This document shows, piece by piece, positions 7,794-18,393 of a DNA stretch of 64,000 nt. A program made the translations under genes and the position numbers. The stretch is from contig SCTA01000029.1 of the NCBI GenBank assembly GCA_004322275.1, positions 27,677 to 91,676 of the forward strand, in the 5' to 3' direction. The notes under the pieces are model-generated. The model saw nothing but the letters and a program-made list of their open reading frames with translations. It ran no database searches and had not been told where the DNA came from. This DNA is from a bacterium. Lineage in GTDB: Bacteria; Desulfobacterota; Deferrisomatia; Deferrisomatales; BM512. Numbering within the stretch: the stretch's first letter is position 1; each line of letters starts with the position of its first letter.

Positions 7794-10700
7794 ATGACCA
7801 CAGAGACCGAATCTCATCTTAAATTCGTAGGCTACGCTGTACTGATTGTGGCCGGGCTTCTGGTTTCCATTATCATGGGCCTCTACCTGTTGCAAAAGAC
7901 CCAGATAGGAAGGGAGGTCGACGCAAGCCTCAGGTCAGCCGAAAACCTGCTTCACTTTCACGTCGATAAAGACACCGAGATTATAAGCGCCCTCCTCGAT
8001 CAGACAATCGAAAATCCCGAACTGAAAGACGCCTGGAATAAAAACGACCGTAAAGCCCTTCTTTCCGTCGCCGAACCCCTTTACTGGAAAGCCAACAGGG
8101 ATTTTCGCATAACCCATTTTTACTTCCACGATACGAACGGCGTGAATTTCCTGCGAGTTCACACCCCCGCCAGGTTCGGCGACAAGATAGACAGGGTATC
8201 CCTCAAAAAGGCGATAAAGACAGGGAAGCCCGCATCTGCGCTTGAACTGGGCCCCCTCGGCACCTTTACCCTGCGGGTCGTGTATCCGTGGCGCGACAAG
8301 GGGCGGGTAATCGGGTACGTGGAGATGGGTGAGGAGATCGGCCACGTTCTCCAGAGCCTGAAGACGACTCTGGGCAACGACTGGCTGCTTACTCTCAATA
8401 AGGAGTGGCTTGATCGCGCTGGGTGGGAGACCGGGGCGGGTTTCTTCGGAAGCCGTTCAAAATGGGACGATTTTTCCTCCATCGTCGTAGTCCAGAGCAC
8501 ATTTTCGGAGAATCTGGCCGAGTTCGGCAAAACACTCAATTCCCCCGCGCCTTCAAAGAGAACCGATCTGGAAACGGAAATCGGCCTTCGCCGCTACCGG
8601 GTGGACTGGGTTTCTCTCGGCGACGCCGGCCGCGGCGAAGTGGGAAGGCTTTATATCTTCGTAGACGTCACAGAGCAACAGATGATTACCCGAAGGCTCT
8701 TCGCCACGATGATCCTCATCGGGATGCTCGGAATAATAGGAGTTATCGCCTTTTTCGTCTTTTCCCTCTCCAGGCAAAAGCGCCTGCTTCACTCGATGCA
8801 CCTCGAAAACCTCCTTTCGGAGAGCAAAAAGAGAGAGGAGGAGCGCGAGCAGCACGTAGCCCAGATCGAAGAGGCGAAGGAAGCGCTCTCCCGCCAGACT
8901 CTGCTTCTGGGGTCGATACTCGACGCCATACCTACGCCGATAACCTTCAAGGATTCCGAGGGGCGGTACCTGGGCTGCAACAGCGCCTACAGCGACTTTT
9001 TCGGCTTGTCCCAGGAAGAACTCAAGGGCAGGAAACCGGAAGATGTCTTTCCGGGGGATGACGGCGTAATAGAACAGGAGGCGGACAGGGCGGTTCTGGA
9101 GAAGGGCGGGAGAATATCCTACGAAATGACGGTCAAGGACCTTTCAGGCAGCAGGAAGGATTTATTCGCGTCAAAGGCCTCCTTTCACTCCCCGGACGGA
9201 CGCACAGAAGGAATCGTCGGGGCAATGTTCGATATAACCCAGCAAAAAGAGGTCGAAAGGCAACTACGTGAGAGAGAAGAGCGGCTACGGTCGATCTTCT
9301 CCAACGCCATGGACGGAATCTACGCCTGCGACCCCTCCGGAAAGTTTATTTCCGCAAACCCCGCCCTTTGCAAGATGCTGGGCTATACCGAAGAGGAGCT
9401 CGCGGAATTTACCCTTACCGACGTAACTCACCCGGAAGACAGAAGACAAAGCTCCCTTGCCCTCGCGCAGGTGCTTACCGGCAACCGCCAGACCGCGAAC
9501 ATAGAGACCCGGCTCCTCTCCAAGAGGGGCGAGGTGGTTCTGGTGCGGCTCACCGCCTCCTGGGTCTTCGACGAGCGCAGAAACCCGCAATTCACCATCG
9601 GCATAGTTCACGACGTAACGCAGGAGAAGGCCTCCGAGGAAGACCGCAGGAGGCTTATAACCGCCGTCACCCAGGCTGACGAGGGGATCGTCGTCACCGG
9701 CCCGGACGGGGTGATCCTGTTCGTAAACCCGGCCTTTGAGAGGATAACGGGCTATACCGCCGAAGAGGCGGTGGAAAAAAAAACCGACATCCTCAAAAGC
9801 GGTTTACACAGCGTCGAATTTTATGAAAATCTCTGGAGGACGATCCGCTCCGGCAAGGTCTGGAGGGGCGGCTTTACAAACAAGAAGAAGAACGGAGAAG
9901 TCTACAAGGAGCGCTGCACTATCTCGCCCGTCCGTGACGACAGCGGGCGGATAACCAACTACGTCGCGGTCAAGCAGGACATCTCGCGGGAGACCGAGCT
10001 CGAAGACCAGCTTCGGCAGGCGCAGAAGATGGAGGCGGTCGGCACCCTCGCCGGGGGAGTCGCCCACGATTTCAACAACCTTCTTCAGGTGATCAGCGGC
10101 TGTACCCAGATTATGAGCCATACTCTGGAGGATAAGCCGGAAAACGTTTACCTGGAAAAGATATCTTCCGCCGTGGACCGGGGAGCCGACCTTGTAAACC
10201 GCATCCTCACCTTCAGCAGGCCCAGCCCTCAGGAGATACACACCTTCTCGATAAACCTGAACGTCGCAAACGCCTTGAGAATGCTGGAACAGGCGCTTCC
10301 GAAGAACGTCGTCATTGAAAACAACCTTGCCTCCGGGCTTTCTCCCATAAACGGCGTTCCCGACCAGATAGAGCAGATCGTAATAAACCTTGCCACGAAC
10401 GCCAGAGACGCCATGCCGGGCGGCGGAACGATAAGGGTGACAACCGCCAACGTGCCGGTATCGGCGGGGCTGGAAGGTGAAGCGAAGGGGCCTTTCGTCA
10501 GGCTTCTGGTGGAAGACAGCGGGCAGGGCATCGCCAAAGAGATACGCGACAGGATTTTCGAGCCCTTCTTCACCACCAAGGAGGTCGGCAAGGGCACGGG
10601 CCTCGGCCTCTACACCGTCTACAACATCGTGAGAAATCACGACGGTGAGATCTTCTGCCACGCCCTGCCCGGCGGAGGGACAGGTTTTGAAATACTCTTC

Positions 10701-11138
10701 CCGGTCGCCGCCGAGCGGCGCAGGCTTGTGAAAGAGGCGAAGCCCATTCCCGCTTCGAGACTGCCCGAAGGCAAGGAGAACATCCTCATCGTCGACGACG
10801 AGCCCGCAATACTCATGTCCACAAGGGAACTTCTGGAACTTCGGGGGTTTCGGACCTCCGGAGCCCTGAGCGGCGAAGAGGCCCTTCGGATTTACTCCGC
10901 CGACTGGGAGAATATAGACCTCGTTATGGCTGACCTCGGCATGCCCGGCATGGGAGGCGTAGAGTTGATTTCGGAACTGAAGAGGATCAACCCTAAAGTC
11001 AGAATCATCATCGCCAGCGGATACGCCGAGAACACCATTGACGAGCAGATGAAGGGTTTGAGCTCTTACATTTGGGTCAGAAAACCCTTCAGATTCGACA
11101 AACTCGTCCTCTCTGTGCGAGAAGCCCTCGACAACTGA
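7794..11138 (+). CDS. Membrane hybrid sensor histidine kinase with three PAS domains
   Basis: This is a 1114-aa kinase. It has a TM segment (about residues 12-32), a periplasmic Cache-like sensor region (about 33-300) and a second TM (about 303-325). Three PAS domains follow (about 370-490, 495-610, 620-735). The H-box is GGVAHDFNN with His758, and the ATPase domain has NARDAM, DSGQGI and [12 protein letters not shown]-terminal receiver carries VDDEPA, ADLGMPG and a KPF end. The C-terminal receiver suggests phosphorelay or autoregulation. The start is either GTG 7791 or ATG 7794. No partner regulator is adjacent. Confidence 0.92.
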   Translation: MTTETESHLKFVGYAVLIVAGLLVSIIMGLYLLQKTQIGREVDASLRSAENLLHFHVDKDTEIISALLDQTIENPELKDAWNKNDRKALLSVAEPLYWKANRDFRITHFYFHDTNGVNFLRVHTPARFGDKIDRVSLKKAIKTGKPASALELGPLGTFTLRVVYPWRDKGRVIGYVEMGEEIGHVLQSLKTTLGNDWLLTLNKEWLDRAGWETGAGFFGSRSKWDDFSSIVVVQSTFSENLAEFGKTLNSPAPSKRTDLETEIGLRRYRVDWVSLGDAGRGEVGRLYIFVDVTEQQMITRRLFATMILIGMLGIIGVIAFFVFSLSRQKRLLHSMHLENLLSESKKREEEREQHVAQIEEAKEALSRQTLLLGSILDAIPTPITFKDSEGRYLGCNSAYSDFFGLSQEELKGRKPEDVFPGDDGVIEQEADRAVLEKGGRISYEMTVKDLSGSRKDLFASKASFHSPDGRTEGIVGAMFDITQQKEVERQLREREERLRSIFSNAMDGIYACDPSGKFISANPALCKMLGYTEEELAEFTLTDVTHPEDRRQSSLALAQVLTGNRQTANIETRLLSKRGEVVLVRLTASWVFDERRNPQFTIGIVHDVTQEKASEEDRRRLITAVTQADEGIVVTGPDGVILFVNPAFERITGYTAEEAVEKKTDILKSGLHSVEFYENLWRTIRSGKVWRGGFTNKKKNGEVYKERCTISPVRDDSGRITNYVAVKQDISRETELEDQLRQAQKMEAVGTLAGGVAHDFNNLLQVISGCTQIMSHTLEDKPENVYLEKISSAVDRGADLVNRILTFSRPSPQEIHTFSINLNVANALRMLEQALPKNVVIENNLASGLSPINGVPDQIEQIVINLATNARDAMPGGGTIRVTTANVPVSAGLEGEAKGPFVRLLVEDSGQGIAKEIRDRIFEPFFTTKEVGKGTGLGLYTVYNIVRNHDGEIFCHALPGGGTGFEILFPVAAERRRLVKEAKPIPASRLPEGKENILIVDDEPAILMSTRELLELRGFRTSGALSGEEALRIYSADWENIDLVMADLGMPGMGGVELISELKRINPKVRIIIASGYAENTIDEQMKGLSSYIWVRKPFRFDKLVLSVREALDN

Positions 11139-11173
11139 TTCCCTGATAAAACTTCTTCACGCCATAAAAAAAA

Positions 11174-11197
11174 CCGGCAGCGGTTGACCGCGCCCGG
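11174..11197. terminator. Possible hairpin after the kinase gene
   Basis: CCGG-ca-GCGG-ttga-CCGC-gc-CCGG forms an interrupted stem 36 bases after the kinase stop. The plus-strand T-run that follows is short (CCTTTGC), so termination strength is doubtful. The A-run on its left would favour the minus direction. Confidence 0.35.
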
Positions 11198-11348
11198 CCT
11201 TTGCATTATCCTTCTCTTGCGCTTTAAAACCACGTTATATTCCATTGTCGTCTCCCCGGAGACCCTTTAGCGCGTGATGAAAAAGGTGGGGAAGCATTGG
11301 AGATAAAAACAAAGGGTGTGTTTGCCAGCACCTCTAAACGAGGGTTCC

Positions 11349-11825
11349 ATGCAGGAAATCCATGTCGCCGAAAGTGAAGGCCGGGAAAGCACGGCGCTCA
11401 AGAACCTCTCCAACAGCGAGCCTTTTGCCCGCCTGCTTGGAATCCGCTGCCTTAAGGTCGATCCGGGTTACGCGCTTTGCGAGATGGAAGTTTCAGGCTC
11501 TATGACCAACCTTTTCGGAACCGCCCACGGAGGAGCCATCTTCGGGCTTATGGACGAGGCGTTCCAGCTTGCCTGCAACTCCCGGGGGTGCGCCGCCTAC
11601 GCCCTGAATATCTCGGTGACTTACGTCACGGCCTCGAGGCCCGGCGACGTTCTTGCCGCCGAGGCTGTCGAGGTCGCGACGACCGCCAGAACCGGTGTTT
11701 ACGATTTGAAGGTTACCCTGAGAAACGGAACCCTGATAGCTTCGGCGCAGGCCATAGCGTACAGGAAAAAAGAGCCCGCGCCGTTTCTTGCCGTAGATGC
11801 GGATTCCACGGGGCAAAGCGCCTGA
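11349..11825 (+). CDS. PaaI/YdiI-type hotdog thioesterase
   Basis: This 158-aa protein has the hotdog thioesterase pattern: FGTAHGGAIFGLMDEA, where the HGG motif and the downstream Asp/Glu contribute to catalysis, then NISVTYVTASRPGDVLAAEA. Such enzymes hydrolyse acyl- or aryl-CoA thioesters. The ATG at 11349 has a GAGGG ribosome-binding site. An in-frame GTG at 11316 lacks one. It lies alone between a sensor kinase and a repeat region, and its substrate cannot be assigned. Confidence 0.87.
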   Translation: MQEIHVAESEGRESTALKNLSNSEPFARLLGIRCLKVDPGYALCEMEVSGSMTNLFGTAHGGAIFGLMDEAFQLACNSRGCAAYALNISVTYVTASRPGDVLAAEAVEVATTARTGVYDLKVTLRNGTLIASAQAIAYRKKEPAPFLAVDADSTGQSA

Positions 11826-11900
11826 TCTTCCTTCGCTAAAACCAATAAGTCGGGGAATTATTCGCCGAAAGAGGAAGACGGGGCGGAAAGGATGCGCCGG

Positions 11901-11943
11901 ATAACAGCCGGAAAACTTGTCAAAAACGTCGCGAGAAGCCCCG
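11901..11943. repeat. 43-bp direct repeat, copy 1
   Basis: This copy matches 12047-12089 with three mismatches, and shares CTTGTCAAAAACGTCGCGAG with it. The reverse complement resembles the CTCCTTGAATACGGG...GCGACGCTTTTT module near the window start. The gap 11826-12199 otherwise holds no gene. Confidence 0.7.
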
Positions 11944-12046
11944 TATTGACCTTCGCCCGAGAAACAACACCAATATCCGACGAGTGAGTTTACCGGCGCG
12001 GTTTTCCGCTCCCGGCGAGAAATCCCACAGCGAAAGGGCGATGCAG

Positions 12047-12105
12047 ATAACGGCCTGAAAGCTTGTCAAAAACGTCGCGAGAAGCCCCGGATTCAAGGAG
12101 ACGCG
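12047..12105. repeat. 43-bp direct repeat, copy 2, with CTCCTTGAAT-type tail
   Basis: This is the second copy of the 11901-11943 repeat. It continues into ATTCAAGGAGACGCGCAGCG, the reverse complement of the module seen at 76-110 and 273-306. Confidence 0.7.
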
Positions 12106-12199
12106 CAGCGAGAAGCGAGACATAACCGGGTGTTAGGCGAGCGACGAGCGAGCACGCGACGCGGTAGACGGGGCTCGCAGCAGTTTTTGGCAGGCTTTC

Positions 12200-12727
12200 C
12201 TAGCGGTATTCGACCTTCTCCTTATACTCCGCCAATCTCGATTTCAGATGGTTTACTTCCGTCAGAAGCCCCAGAGTGTCCACTCCCTTGCCTGTAGCCG
12301 TGCGGATGTTGACGTCGGCGTTGTCGAGAATGGTCGCGGCCGACCCGATTGAGAGGTTGAGCGCGGACTCGTGGTCGGGTATGAGGAGATATTCCTTTGG
12401 AATCGAGGTCACCGCCGCCGCCTCGATGAATTCCAGGGCTATCTTGGCTCTGGCTATCTCTTTTTTCAGCATCTCGCTCAGGTCGTAAGGGGACTGGGCT
12501 TTGCGTATCTCCAGATAACTGTCCGCGTCTTCTTCGGCGAGGGTCAGAAACTCCTTGGCGTAAGCCAGAAACACGTCCGTTTCGCCTCCGCAGAGCCTGC
12601 ATATTTTCGCGAAGAGCGCCGAGTGGCTCGCCAGAGTGACGTAGGCGAGCGCCCCGCCGGCAGGCGTGGCCCTCCTTGAAGCGAGCATGTCGAGCCACTG
12701 GGAAAGAGGGATATCGGAAAAACGCAT
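12200..12727 (-). CDS. Cyclodeaminase/cyclohydrolase (FTCD-C) family protein
   Basis: This 175-aa all-helical protein resembles the C-terminal cyclodeaminase domain of formiminotransferase-cyclodeaminase and the FchA-type methenyl-tetrahydrofolate cyclohydrolases. Supporting segments are ATPAGGALAYVTLASHSALF near the N-terminus and LEEDADSY-like helix spacing. A one-carbon folate role is likely but not proven. The ATG at 12727 is preferred because AGAGG lies nine bases before it, whereas the ATG at 12733 is too close to that site. It is monocistronic or the last gene of the minus block. Confidence 0.75.
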   Translation of the reverse strand: MRFSDIPLSQWLDMLASRRATPAGGALAYVTLASHSALFAKICRLCGGETDVFLAYAKEFLTLAEEDADSYLEIRKAQSPYDLSEMLKKEIARAKIALEFIEAAAVTSIPKEYLLIPDHESALNLSIGSAATILDNADVNIRTATGKGVDTLGLLTEVNHLKSRLAEYKEKVEYR

Positions 12728-12849
12728 GATCATTTACCTCTGGCGCTGTTATTGAGAGAAAAACCGCCTGCGAGAGATACCCTAAGAGTGCCACGCGCCG
12801 GGGCTTTGACAACCGTGAGGGAATGAAATCGCTCTCCTGCGGCTAAAGG

Positions 12850-14133
12850 TTATTTCCGCAGGAGCGACCCCAGAATCCCCCTGAAGGAAAAAACCGCGCT
12901 GGGGTTGGCGGTTTCCTCCAGAATAGCTTTTATCCTTCTGCGAAGAGGGGTGCTCCTCTCGGCCAGGGCGATGAAAAGTTCGCTGCGCCAGGGGCTTGCC
13001 AGCCATTTTTCGGCGATGAAGTAGCCCCTGTATTTCGGCCGAAGCACGGTGTCGATCTCTTTTGGGTAAAGACCAAGTTCGCCGGGGTTCCCGGTTTTGA
13101 GCGCGGTCGATACCGCCTTTGCCGCAAGCTCCGCCGATTCCATAGCCTTGCCTATCCCTTCGCCGGAAAAGGGATAGGTCGTCCCGATGGTTTCCCCCGT
13201 CGCCAGTATTCTCTCCCCCAGCAGCGGAGGAGCGCCCTGAAACCCGCAGCGCAAGGGGTGGCCGAGCCAGGGAGAGCGGGCGCTGGCGGCGGAGACGAGT
13301 TCTTTCCCTTCGGGCAAAATCCCCAAAAACCTCTCGAACTCCGAGTAGAGATTGATTCTCAGCGAACGGGAGCTTCTGGAGGTATAGCCTATTCCTACGT
13401 TGAAGAGTCCCCTGCCCATCGGGAAAACCCAGCCGTAACCCGGAATGTCGTCTCCGCAAAGAACTATCCGCATGCGCGGGTAATCGTGGCTGGAACTCAC
13501 GTAGCACCTTATAGCCGCGCTGTAAGGCGGTATCCTTTCGCCCGAACCGATCTTCCGGACGAGTTCGTGGCTCGTTCCTGTGGCTACGATTGCGTAGCCG
13601 GCGCGGATTTCGGCGGTGGAGTCCTGAAATTTAAGAGTCACTCCGCCAGCGCCCTCCACAATGTCCGAAACCTTCGCCCTGGCGAAAACCGCGCCTTCCC
13701 GGATAGCTGTTTCGGCCAGTTTCGCGTCGAGAATCTTTCGTTGAACCACCCTTGTCAGAGCGGTGCCGTTTGCGGTGCGTTTTTTGCGGCTGGTGATTGA
13801 AAAAGTGTTGACCGGGTAGGCCGTTTCTTCAAGCCACTTTGAAAGCCCCGCCCTTTCGAGGCAGGCGGAGGAATCCCTGATCAGGCCGTCTCCGCAGGTC
13901 TTGTTCCTGGGAAACCCGGCGCAGTCGGCGAGAAAAACCCTGTACCCTTCCCTTGCCAGGTGCAGCGCCGCGATGGAACCCGCCGGGCCTGCGCCTACTA
14001 TGGCGACGTCCACCTCTTCGCCGTCCGCCTCCGAAAGGCTGGATTGCCGGACGGTCAGGGGAGGGGTGTGGAGACTGAGAAGTTCGTCCTCGGTCCGTAT
14101 GGGTATTTTTTTAAACAGTTCCAGAGAATCCAT
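12850..14133 (-). CDS. Geranylgeranyl-reductase family FAD oxidoreductase
   Basis: This 427-aa flavoprotein has an N-terminal FAD-binding Rossmann motif (VAIVGAGPAGSIAALHLARE at about residues 42-61). The family hallmark PRNKTCGDGL lies at about residues 75-85, and the second FAD motif is GYGWVFPMGRGLFNVGIG. The family reduces isoprenoid double bonds, as in menaquinone, archaeal lipid or chlorophyll side chains. In a respiratory bacterium a quinone or polyprenyl substrate is plausible but not shown. No clear ribosome-binding site is visible before the ATG at 14133. Confidence 0.85.
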   Translation of the reverse strand: MDSLELFKKIPIRTEDELLSLHTPPLTVRQSSLSEADGEEVDVAIVGAGPAGSIAALHLAREGYRVFLADCAGFPRNKTCGDGLIRDSSACLERAGLSKWLEETAYPVNTFSITSRKKRTANGTALTRVVQRKILDAKLAETAIREGAVFARAKVSDIVEGAGGVTLKFQDSTAEIRAGYAIVATGTSHELVRKIGSGERIPPYSAAIRCYVSSSHDYPRMRIVLCGDDIPGYGWVFPMGRGLFNVGIGYTSRSSRSLRINLYSEFERFLGILPEGKELVSAASARSPWLGHPLRCGFQGAPPLLGERILATGETIGTTYPFSGEGIGKAMESAELAAKAVSTALKTGNPGELGLYPKEIDTVLRPKYRGYFIAEKWLASPWRSELFIALAERSTPLRRRIKAILEETANPSAVFSFRGILGSLLRK

Positions 14134-14220
14134 TTAAGCAGCCTGCCGAATCGAAGAAAAAGTTTATCCGGTTGCCTGGTCCCCGGTTTCCCAGTTTCCT
14201 GATTTAACCGCCCTTGTCAA

Positions 14221-14844
14221 CTAAAAGGGAAAGAAAGCCGGGGTTTTTTCGGCGTACCGGTCATACTCCTCTCCAAACTCCTCGCGGACCTCAGCCTCTT
14301 CCTTTTTCGCCAGCCTGACGTACATGAACACCAGCACCGGGAAGAAAACAAGCGTCGGCAAAGTGGGCCACTGAAGAAGAAAACCCAGCATGATGAGGAT
14401 AAAGGCGGAGTACTGGGGGTGGCGCAGACGGGCGTACGGGCCATCTTTTGCGAGTTTGTGGTTTTTTTGGGCGGCGTAAAGTACCCGCCACGCGGCTGCA
14501 AGCAGGATGAAACCCCCGAAGATGAAGAGGTTGCTGAGTATGTGGAACACGTCGAAATGGGGATTGCCTCCAAGCCCGAAAAGCGTGTGCCAGAGGTGAC
14601 CGGCCTCGTGTGAAAGGATATCGAGCCCTGGGTAGCGGCTGCCGAGCCAGCCCGACAGCAGGTAGATGGTCAGGGGGAAGCCGTACATCTCTGTGAAGAG
14701 CGCCACGACGAAGGCCGAAAAGGCGCCGAAAGAGCGCCAGTCCCGCTTCGTGCGGGGGTGCGAGAAGCTGAAGGCGAAAATGATGAAGACCAGGGAGTTG
14801 ATAATCACAAGCGACCAGAGGCCGTAGGCCGGAGCGTCATTCAT
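14221..14844 (-). CDS. Isoprenylcysteine-methyltransferase-like membrane protein
   Basis: This 207-aa protein has five or so membrane helices and the ICMT/PEMT signature near the C-terminus: GPYARLRHPQYSAFILIMLGF, then KKEEAEVREEFGEEYDRYAEKTPAFFP. The family methylates small or membrane substrates using S-adenosylmethionine. The start at 14844 has GGAAGGAG upstream. The gene overlaps the DUF2933 gene by 8 bases. Relatives of this protein often sit with DUF2933 and copper genes, and CopA follows within 2 kb, so a metal-stress link is inferred. Confidence 0.82.
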   Translation of the reverse strand: MNDAPAYGLWSLVIINSLVFIIFAFSFSHPRTKRDWRSFGAFSAFVVALFTEMYGFPLTIYLLSGWLGSRYPGLDILSHEAGHLWHTLFGLGGNPHFDVFHILSNLFIFGGFILLAAAWRVLYAAQKNHKLAKDGPYARLRHPQYSAFILIMLGFLLQWPTLPTLVFFPVLVFMYVRLAKKEEAEVREEFGEEYDRYAEKTPAFFPF

Positions 14845-15097
14845 GGGGTTCTCCTTCCCGGTCGTGAGCGTGGCCTTCTTTGCCCTTTGTTCCGCCTCCG
14901 TGGCCGCCGTGTCCTCCATGTCCGAAGATATGCATCAGGGGGCACGCGAGCAGGAGCAGATAAGGTAAAGCCCCTAAAAGGTGCGCCCTGTGCTCGCTGA
15001 AGAGAAAAAACCCCGCAATCCCAAGGAAACCCAGCAGCGCGAGACCTGGCCGGGAGCGAAACAGGGTTGGAGGCTCCGTTGCAGATTTGTTACCCAT
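14837..15097 (-). CDS. DUF2933 small membrane protein, His/Gly-rich tail
   Basis: This 86-aa protein carries the DUF2933 pattern: a membrane segment (GLALLGFLGIAGFFLFSEHRAHLLGAL, spanning about residues 18-44), then PYLLLLACPLMHIF. The tail is rich in His and Gly (HGGHGGHGG) and could bind metal. The ATG at 15097 has AAAGG seven bases upstream. It is translationally coupled to the ICMT-like gene downstream. The molecular role of DUF2933 is not known. Confidence 0.8.
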   Translation of the reverse strand: MGNKSATEPPTLFRSRPGLALLGFLGIAGFFLFSEHRAHLLGALPYLLLLACPLMHIFGHGGHGGHGGGTKGKEGHAHDREGEPHE

Positions 15098-15163
15098 CGG
15101 TAAACCTTTCATAAAGTAAAAAAAAAGCGATTCGCCTTTGCACATATCTTCCGGCATGGGTTC

Positions 15164-15994
15164 TTATGAAAGCGGTTTTTGCGCCAGCCAGAAACCGATT
15201 ACTCCTCCCCACTGACCGCACGAGGTTACAGGCTCGTACCCCGCTTCCCGAAGATATTGAGGGAGCCTCCCCTCCAGATTCCCCCGAACAGTATGCATAA
15301 ACCAGGCAGGCCACAGGATGAGCCACCATAAAGGGTTTCCCGGGCGGTCCAGATCCGCCACCACCAGCCGCCCTCCCGGTTTCAGGACGCGGTAAACCTC
15401 GCGCAGCCCCGCCAGTTTCACCTCCGGGGGCAGGTGGTGGATCATTGCGCTGGCGAAAGCCGCGTCGAAAGAGTTATCCGCGAAAGGGAGGTCTTCGATG
15501 GCGGCCACGCGGAACATCGCCCTGCTGCCCATCTCGAAGGCGTTTTTTCTCGCAACGGCTATCATCCTTATTGCCGGATCGATGCCGACCGCGCTTCCCT
15601 CGGGTCCCACGGCCTCAGCCGCGAGACGGGTAAGGACGCCGGTGCCGCAACCGACTTCAAGCACCGCCTCTCCTTCCCTCAGGGAGGCTAGTCCGATGGT
15701 CTTCGAGCGGAACCTCCGGCCGAGCCCGATTGCCCGGCACCATACATCGTAGAACGGAGCCAGCCAGTTCAGGGTCATCCCCTCGGTGCGGGGCGCCGGC
15801 TCTTTCACCCACTCCGCAACGTCGCCGAGGACCCGGATCGTTCCCCAGAAGAACATCGCCGGGAGGACTATAAGCAGGGCCAGCACAATTGCGGCGAGGA
15901 TGGAGGCGCCTGCAAAAACTAAAATCGCGGCGGCCAGCGCCAGCACTAGAACAGGGCAGAGCCACAGGAGGCTTCCGGCACAAAAGCGTCTCAT
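15164..15994 (-). CDS. Membrane-anchored class I SAM methyltransferase
   Basis: This 276-aa protein begins with two hydrophobic helices (about residues 5-50). It then has a UbiE-like methyltransferase domain: VLEVGCGTGVLTRLA (motif I), GIDPAIRMI, and LREVYRVLKPGGRLVVADL. A third hydrophobic stretch (WWLILWPAWF) lies near the C-terminus. The ATG at 15994 is preferred over the TTG at 16024. It is the second methyltransferase in the minus-strand block with DUF2933 and CopA. The substrate is unknown. Confidence 0.82.
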   Translation of the reverse strand: MRRFCAGSLLWLCPVLVLALAAAILVFAGASILAAIVLALLIVLPAMFFWGTIRVLGDVAEWVKEPAPRTEGMTLNWLAPFYDVWCRAIGLGRRFRSKTIGLASLREGEAVLEVGCGTGVLTRLAAEAVGPEGSAVGIDPAIRMIAVARKNAFEMGSRAMFRVAAIEDLPFADNSFDAAFASAMIHHLPPEVKLAGLREVYRVLKPGGRLVVADLDRPGNPLWWLILWPAWFMHTVRGNLEGRLPQYLREAGYEPVTSCGQWGGVIGFWLAQKPLS

Positions 15995-16067
15995 CTTAAT
16001 CTCGCTCCGCGAAAAGCACGGCAAGGCGGATTCGTATCGTGCAGAGCCGTACGGGTTTTCCTGATTT

Positions 16068-18368
16068 TTAAATCCTGACCCCTCGCAGCCGGAGGGCGTT
16101 TCCGACGACGGAGACGGAACTGAAGCTCATTGCCGCCGCCGCGATAATGGGGCTGAGGAGAAGGCCGAAGAAGGGGTATAGCACCCCTGCCGCAATCGGC
16201 ACGCCAAGGGCGTTGTAGATGAAGGCGAAAAAGAGGTTCTGCCTGATGTTTCCCATAGTCGCGCGGCTCAGCCGCCGCGCCCTGACGATGCCCCGAAGGT
16301 CGCCCTTGACGAGGGTGACGCCCGCGCTCTCCATCGCGACGTCGGTGCCGGTGCCCATCGCGATTCCAACCTCGGCCTGTGCCAGCGCCGGGGCGTCGTT
16401 GATTCCGTCTCCCGCCATGGCGACGAACCGGCCTGCAGCCTGTAGTTTCATAACCTGCTTCGCCTTGTCCTCCGGCAGGACCTCGGCCATCACCTCGTCG
16501 ATGGAGAGCTTTTTAGCTACCGCCAGCGCCGTGGTGCGGTTGTCGCCGGTCAGCATAACTATGCGGACACCCTCGCTGTGAAGGGCTTCTATAGCCTCCA
16601 CGGCGGTTTCCTTTATCGGGTCCGCCACGCCCAGAATTCCCGCAGCCTTATTGTCTACCGCCATAAAAAGTATTGTCTGCCCCTCCAGCCGCAGGTTCTG
16701 GGCGCTGTCTCCAAGCGCCCCCGGATCGACCCCGAGTTCCTGCATGAGCTTCTGGGTGCCCAGCGCGATCTCCCGCCCTCCGGCCCGGCCTTTGACCCCT
16801 TTACCGGTGAGCGACTCGAAGCTCTCGGGGGAGACGGGTTCGATTCCCCGGCTCTCGGCGCCTTTAACTATCGCCGAAGCGAGGGGATGCTCGCTGCCGC
16901 GCTCCAGTCCCGCCGCCAGCCGCAGAAGCTCCTTCTCGTCGAACCCCCCGGAAGTTTGAATTGTGACGAGGCTGGGTTTGCCCTCGGTGAGGGTTCCGGT
17001 CTTGTCCACCACCAGAGTGTCCACCTTGCGCAGGTGCTCGATGGCCTCGGCGTTTTTGAAGAGAACGCCCACGGTCGCTCCCTTGCCGGTGGCAACCATT
17101 ATCGACATCGGCGTCGCCAGCCCCAGCGCGCAGGGGCAGGCGATAATCAGCACCGCGACCGCGTTGATTATGGCGTAGGCCATCCGGGGTTCGGGGCCCG
17201 CCCATCCCCAGACGATAAAGGTTACGGCGGCTATGCCGACGACGGCGGGAACGAAGTAGCCGGAGACGGTGTCCGCGAGATTCTGGATCGGCGCGCGGCT
17301 TCGCTGCGCCTCGGCGACCATCCGGACGATGCGGGCGAGCAGGGTGTCGGCCCCGACCTTTTCGGCCCGCATCACGAGGGAGCCTGTTCCGTTTACCGTC
17401 GCCCCGGTCACCTTGTCCCCGGTGCGTTTCTCCACGGGAAGGGGCTCGCCGCTTATCATGGATTCGTCCACGCTGCTCACCCCTTCGAGCACGACGCCGT
17501 CCACCGGAACCTTCTCTCCGGGGCGGATACGCAGGCGGTCGCCGGGCTTCACCTCTTCAAGCAAAATATCGCCTTCCGTGCCGCCCTCTCTCAAAAGCCG
17601 GGCGGTCTTCGGGGCGAGCCCCAGAAGGGCTTTTATTGCCTTCCCTGTCCGGCTCCTCGCCCGAAGTTCCAGCACCTGACCCAGAAGGACCAGAGTGGTT
17701 ATCACCGCTGCGGCTTCATAGTAGACGGCGACCTCGCCTGTCTCTCCGCGGAAGGAAACCGGAAAGAGGCCGGGAAGGAAGGTCGCCGCCAGACTATAGG
17801 CGTAGGCCACGCCCACCCCGAGCCCTATGAGGGTGAACATGTTCAGGCTTCGGTTCTCCAGTGATTTCCAGAAACGGACAAAGAAGGGCCACCCTCCCCA
17901 GAGGACCACCGGAGTCGCCAGAAGGAATTCCAACAAGCTATATGTTTTGCGGGACGCGAGGCCATGAAAAAATTCGCCGAGCCCCGGCAGGTGAACTCCC
18001 GTGGTTATCACCAGTATCAGTATCGACAGGGCGGCGCTGACCCAAAAGCGCAGCGTCATGTCGCGAAGCTCGGGATTCTCCTCTTCTTCGGCGGCCTTCG
18101 CGGTTCGCAGTTCCAGAGCCATCCCGCACTTCGGGCAAAATCCCGGCCTGTCGCTGACTATTTCCGGGTGCATGGGGCAGGTGTAGAGCCCCTTGGCGGG
18201 CTCCGTTTCCTTCGGCGCGGAGGGCGAGGCCCCTGTGTACCGCTCAGGCTCTCTTTTGAACTTATCGAGGCAGTTCTGACTGCAAAAGAGATAGAGACGC
18301 CCGTTAAATACCTGTTTGTAAGCGGTATCCCCGGTGACGGTCATTGAACAGACGGGGTCTTTGTCCAC
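16068..18368 (-). CDS. copA: Copper-transporting P1B-type ATPase
   Basis: This 766-aa cation pump has an N-terminal YHS domain (about residues 1-45, DPVCSMTV and FCSQNC) and a heavy-metal-binding domain (about 60-90, YTCPMHPEI and CPKCGMALE) in place of HMA repeats. The transmembrane CPC motif is at 411-413, and the phosphorylation motif DKTGTLT starts at Asp455. [10 protein letters not shown] forms the hinge. The last helices carry [11 protein letters not shown] and MSFSSVSVV, diagnostic of the Cu(I)-exporting P1B-1 group. The start is GTG with AGGGGG upstream. It lies next to a Met-rich periplasmic protein. Confidence 0.93.
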   Translation of the reverse strand: MDKDPVCSMTVTGDTAYKQVFNGRLYLFCSQNCLDKFKREPERYTGASPSAPKETEPAKGLYTCPMHPEIVSDRPGFCPKCGMALELRTAKAAEEEENPELRDMTLRFWVSAALSILILVITTGVHLPGLGEFFHGLASRKTYSLLEFLLATPVVLWGGWPFFVRFWKSLENRSLNMFTLIGLGVGVAYAYSLAATFLPGLFPVSFRGETGEVAVYYEAAAVITTLVLLGQVLELRARSRTGKAIKALLGLAPKTARLLREGGTEGDILLEEVKPGDRLRIRPGEKVPVDGVVLEGVSSVDESMISGEPLPVEKRTGDKVTGATVNGTGSLVMRAEKVGADTLLARIVRMVAEAQRSRAPIQNLADTVSGYFVPAVVGIAAVTFIVWGWAGPEPRMAYAIINAVAVLIIACPCALGLATPMSIMVATGKGATVGVLFKNAEAIEHLRKVDTLVVDKTGTLTEGKPSLVTIQTSGGFDEKELLRLAAGLERGSEHPLASAIVKGAESRGIEPVSPESFESLTGKGVKGRAGGREIALGTQKLMQELGVDPGALGDSAQNLRLEGQTILFMAVDNKAAGILGVADPIKETAVEAIEALHSEGVRIVMLTGDNRTTALAVAKKLSIDEVMAEVLPEDKAKQVMKLQAAGRFVAMAGDGINDAPALAQAEVGIAMGTGTDVAMESAGVTLVKGDLRGIVRARRLSRATMGNIRQNLFFAFIYNALGVPIAAGVLYPFFGLLLSPIIAAAAMSFSSVSVVGNALRLRGVRI

Positions 18369-18393
18369 GTAGCCCCCTTTCCTGAAAACTCAG

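Noticed and set aside
11174..11197. Possible strong terminator after the first hybrid kinase
   Set aside because: The T-run on the plus strand is too short, so it was kept only as a weak call.
16578..17864. 428-codon frame opposite the copper ATPase gene
   Set aside because: The opposite strand encodes an intact P-type ATPase with all motifs, and this frame is a compositional shadow.
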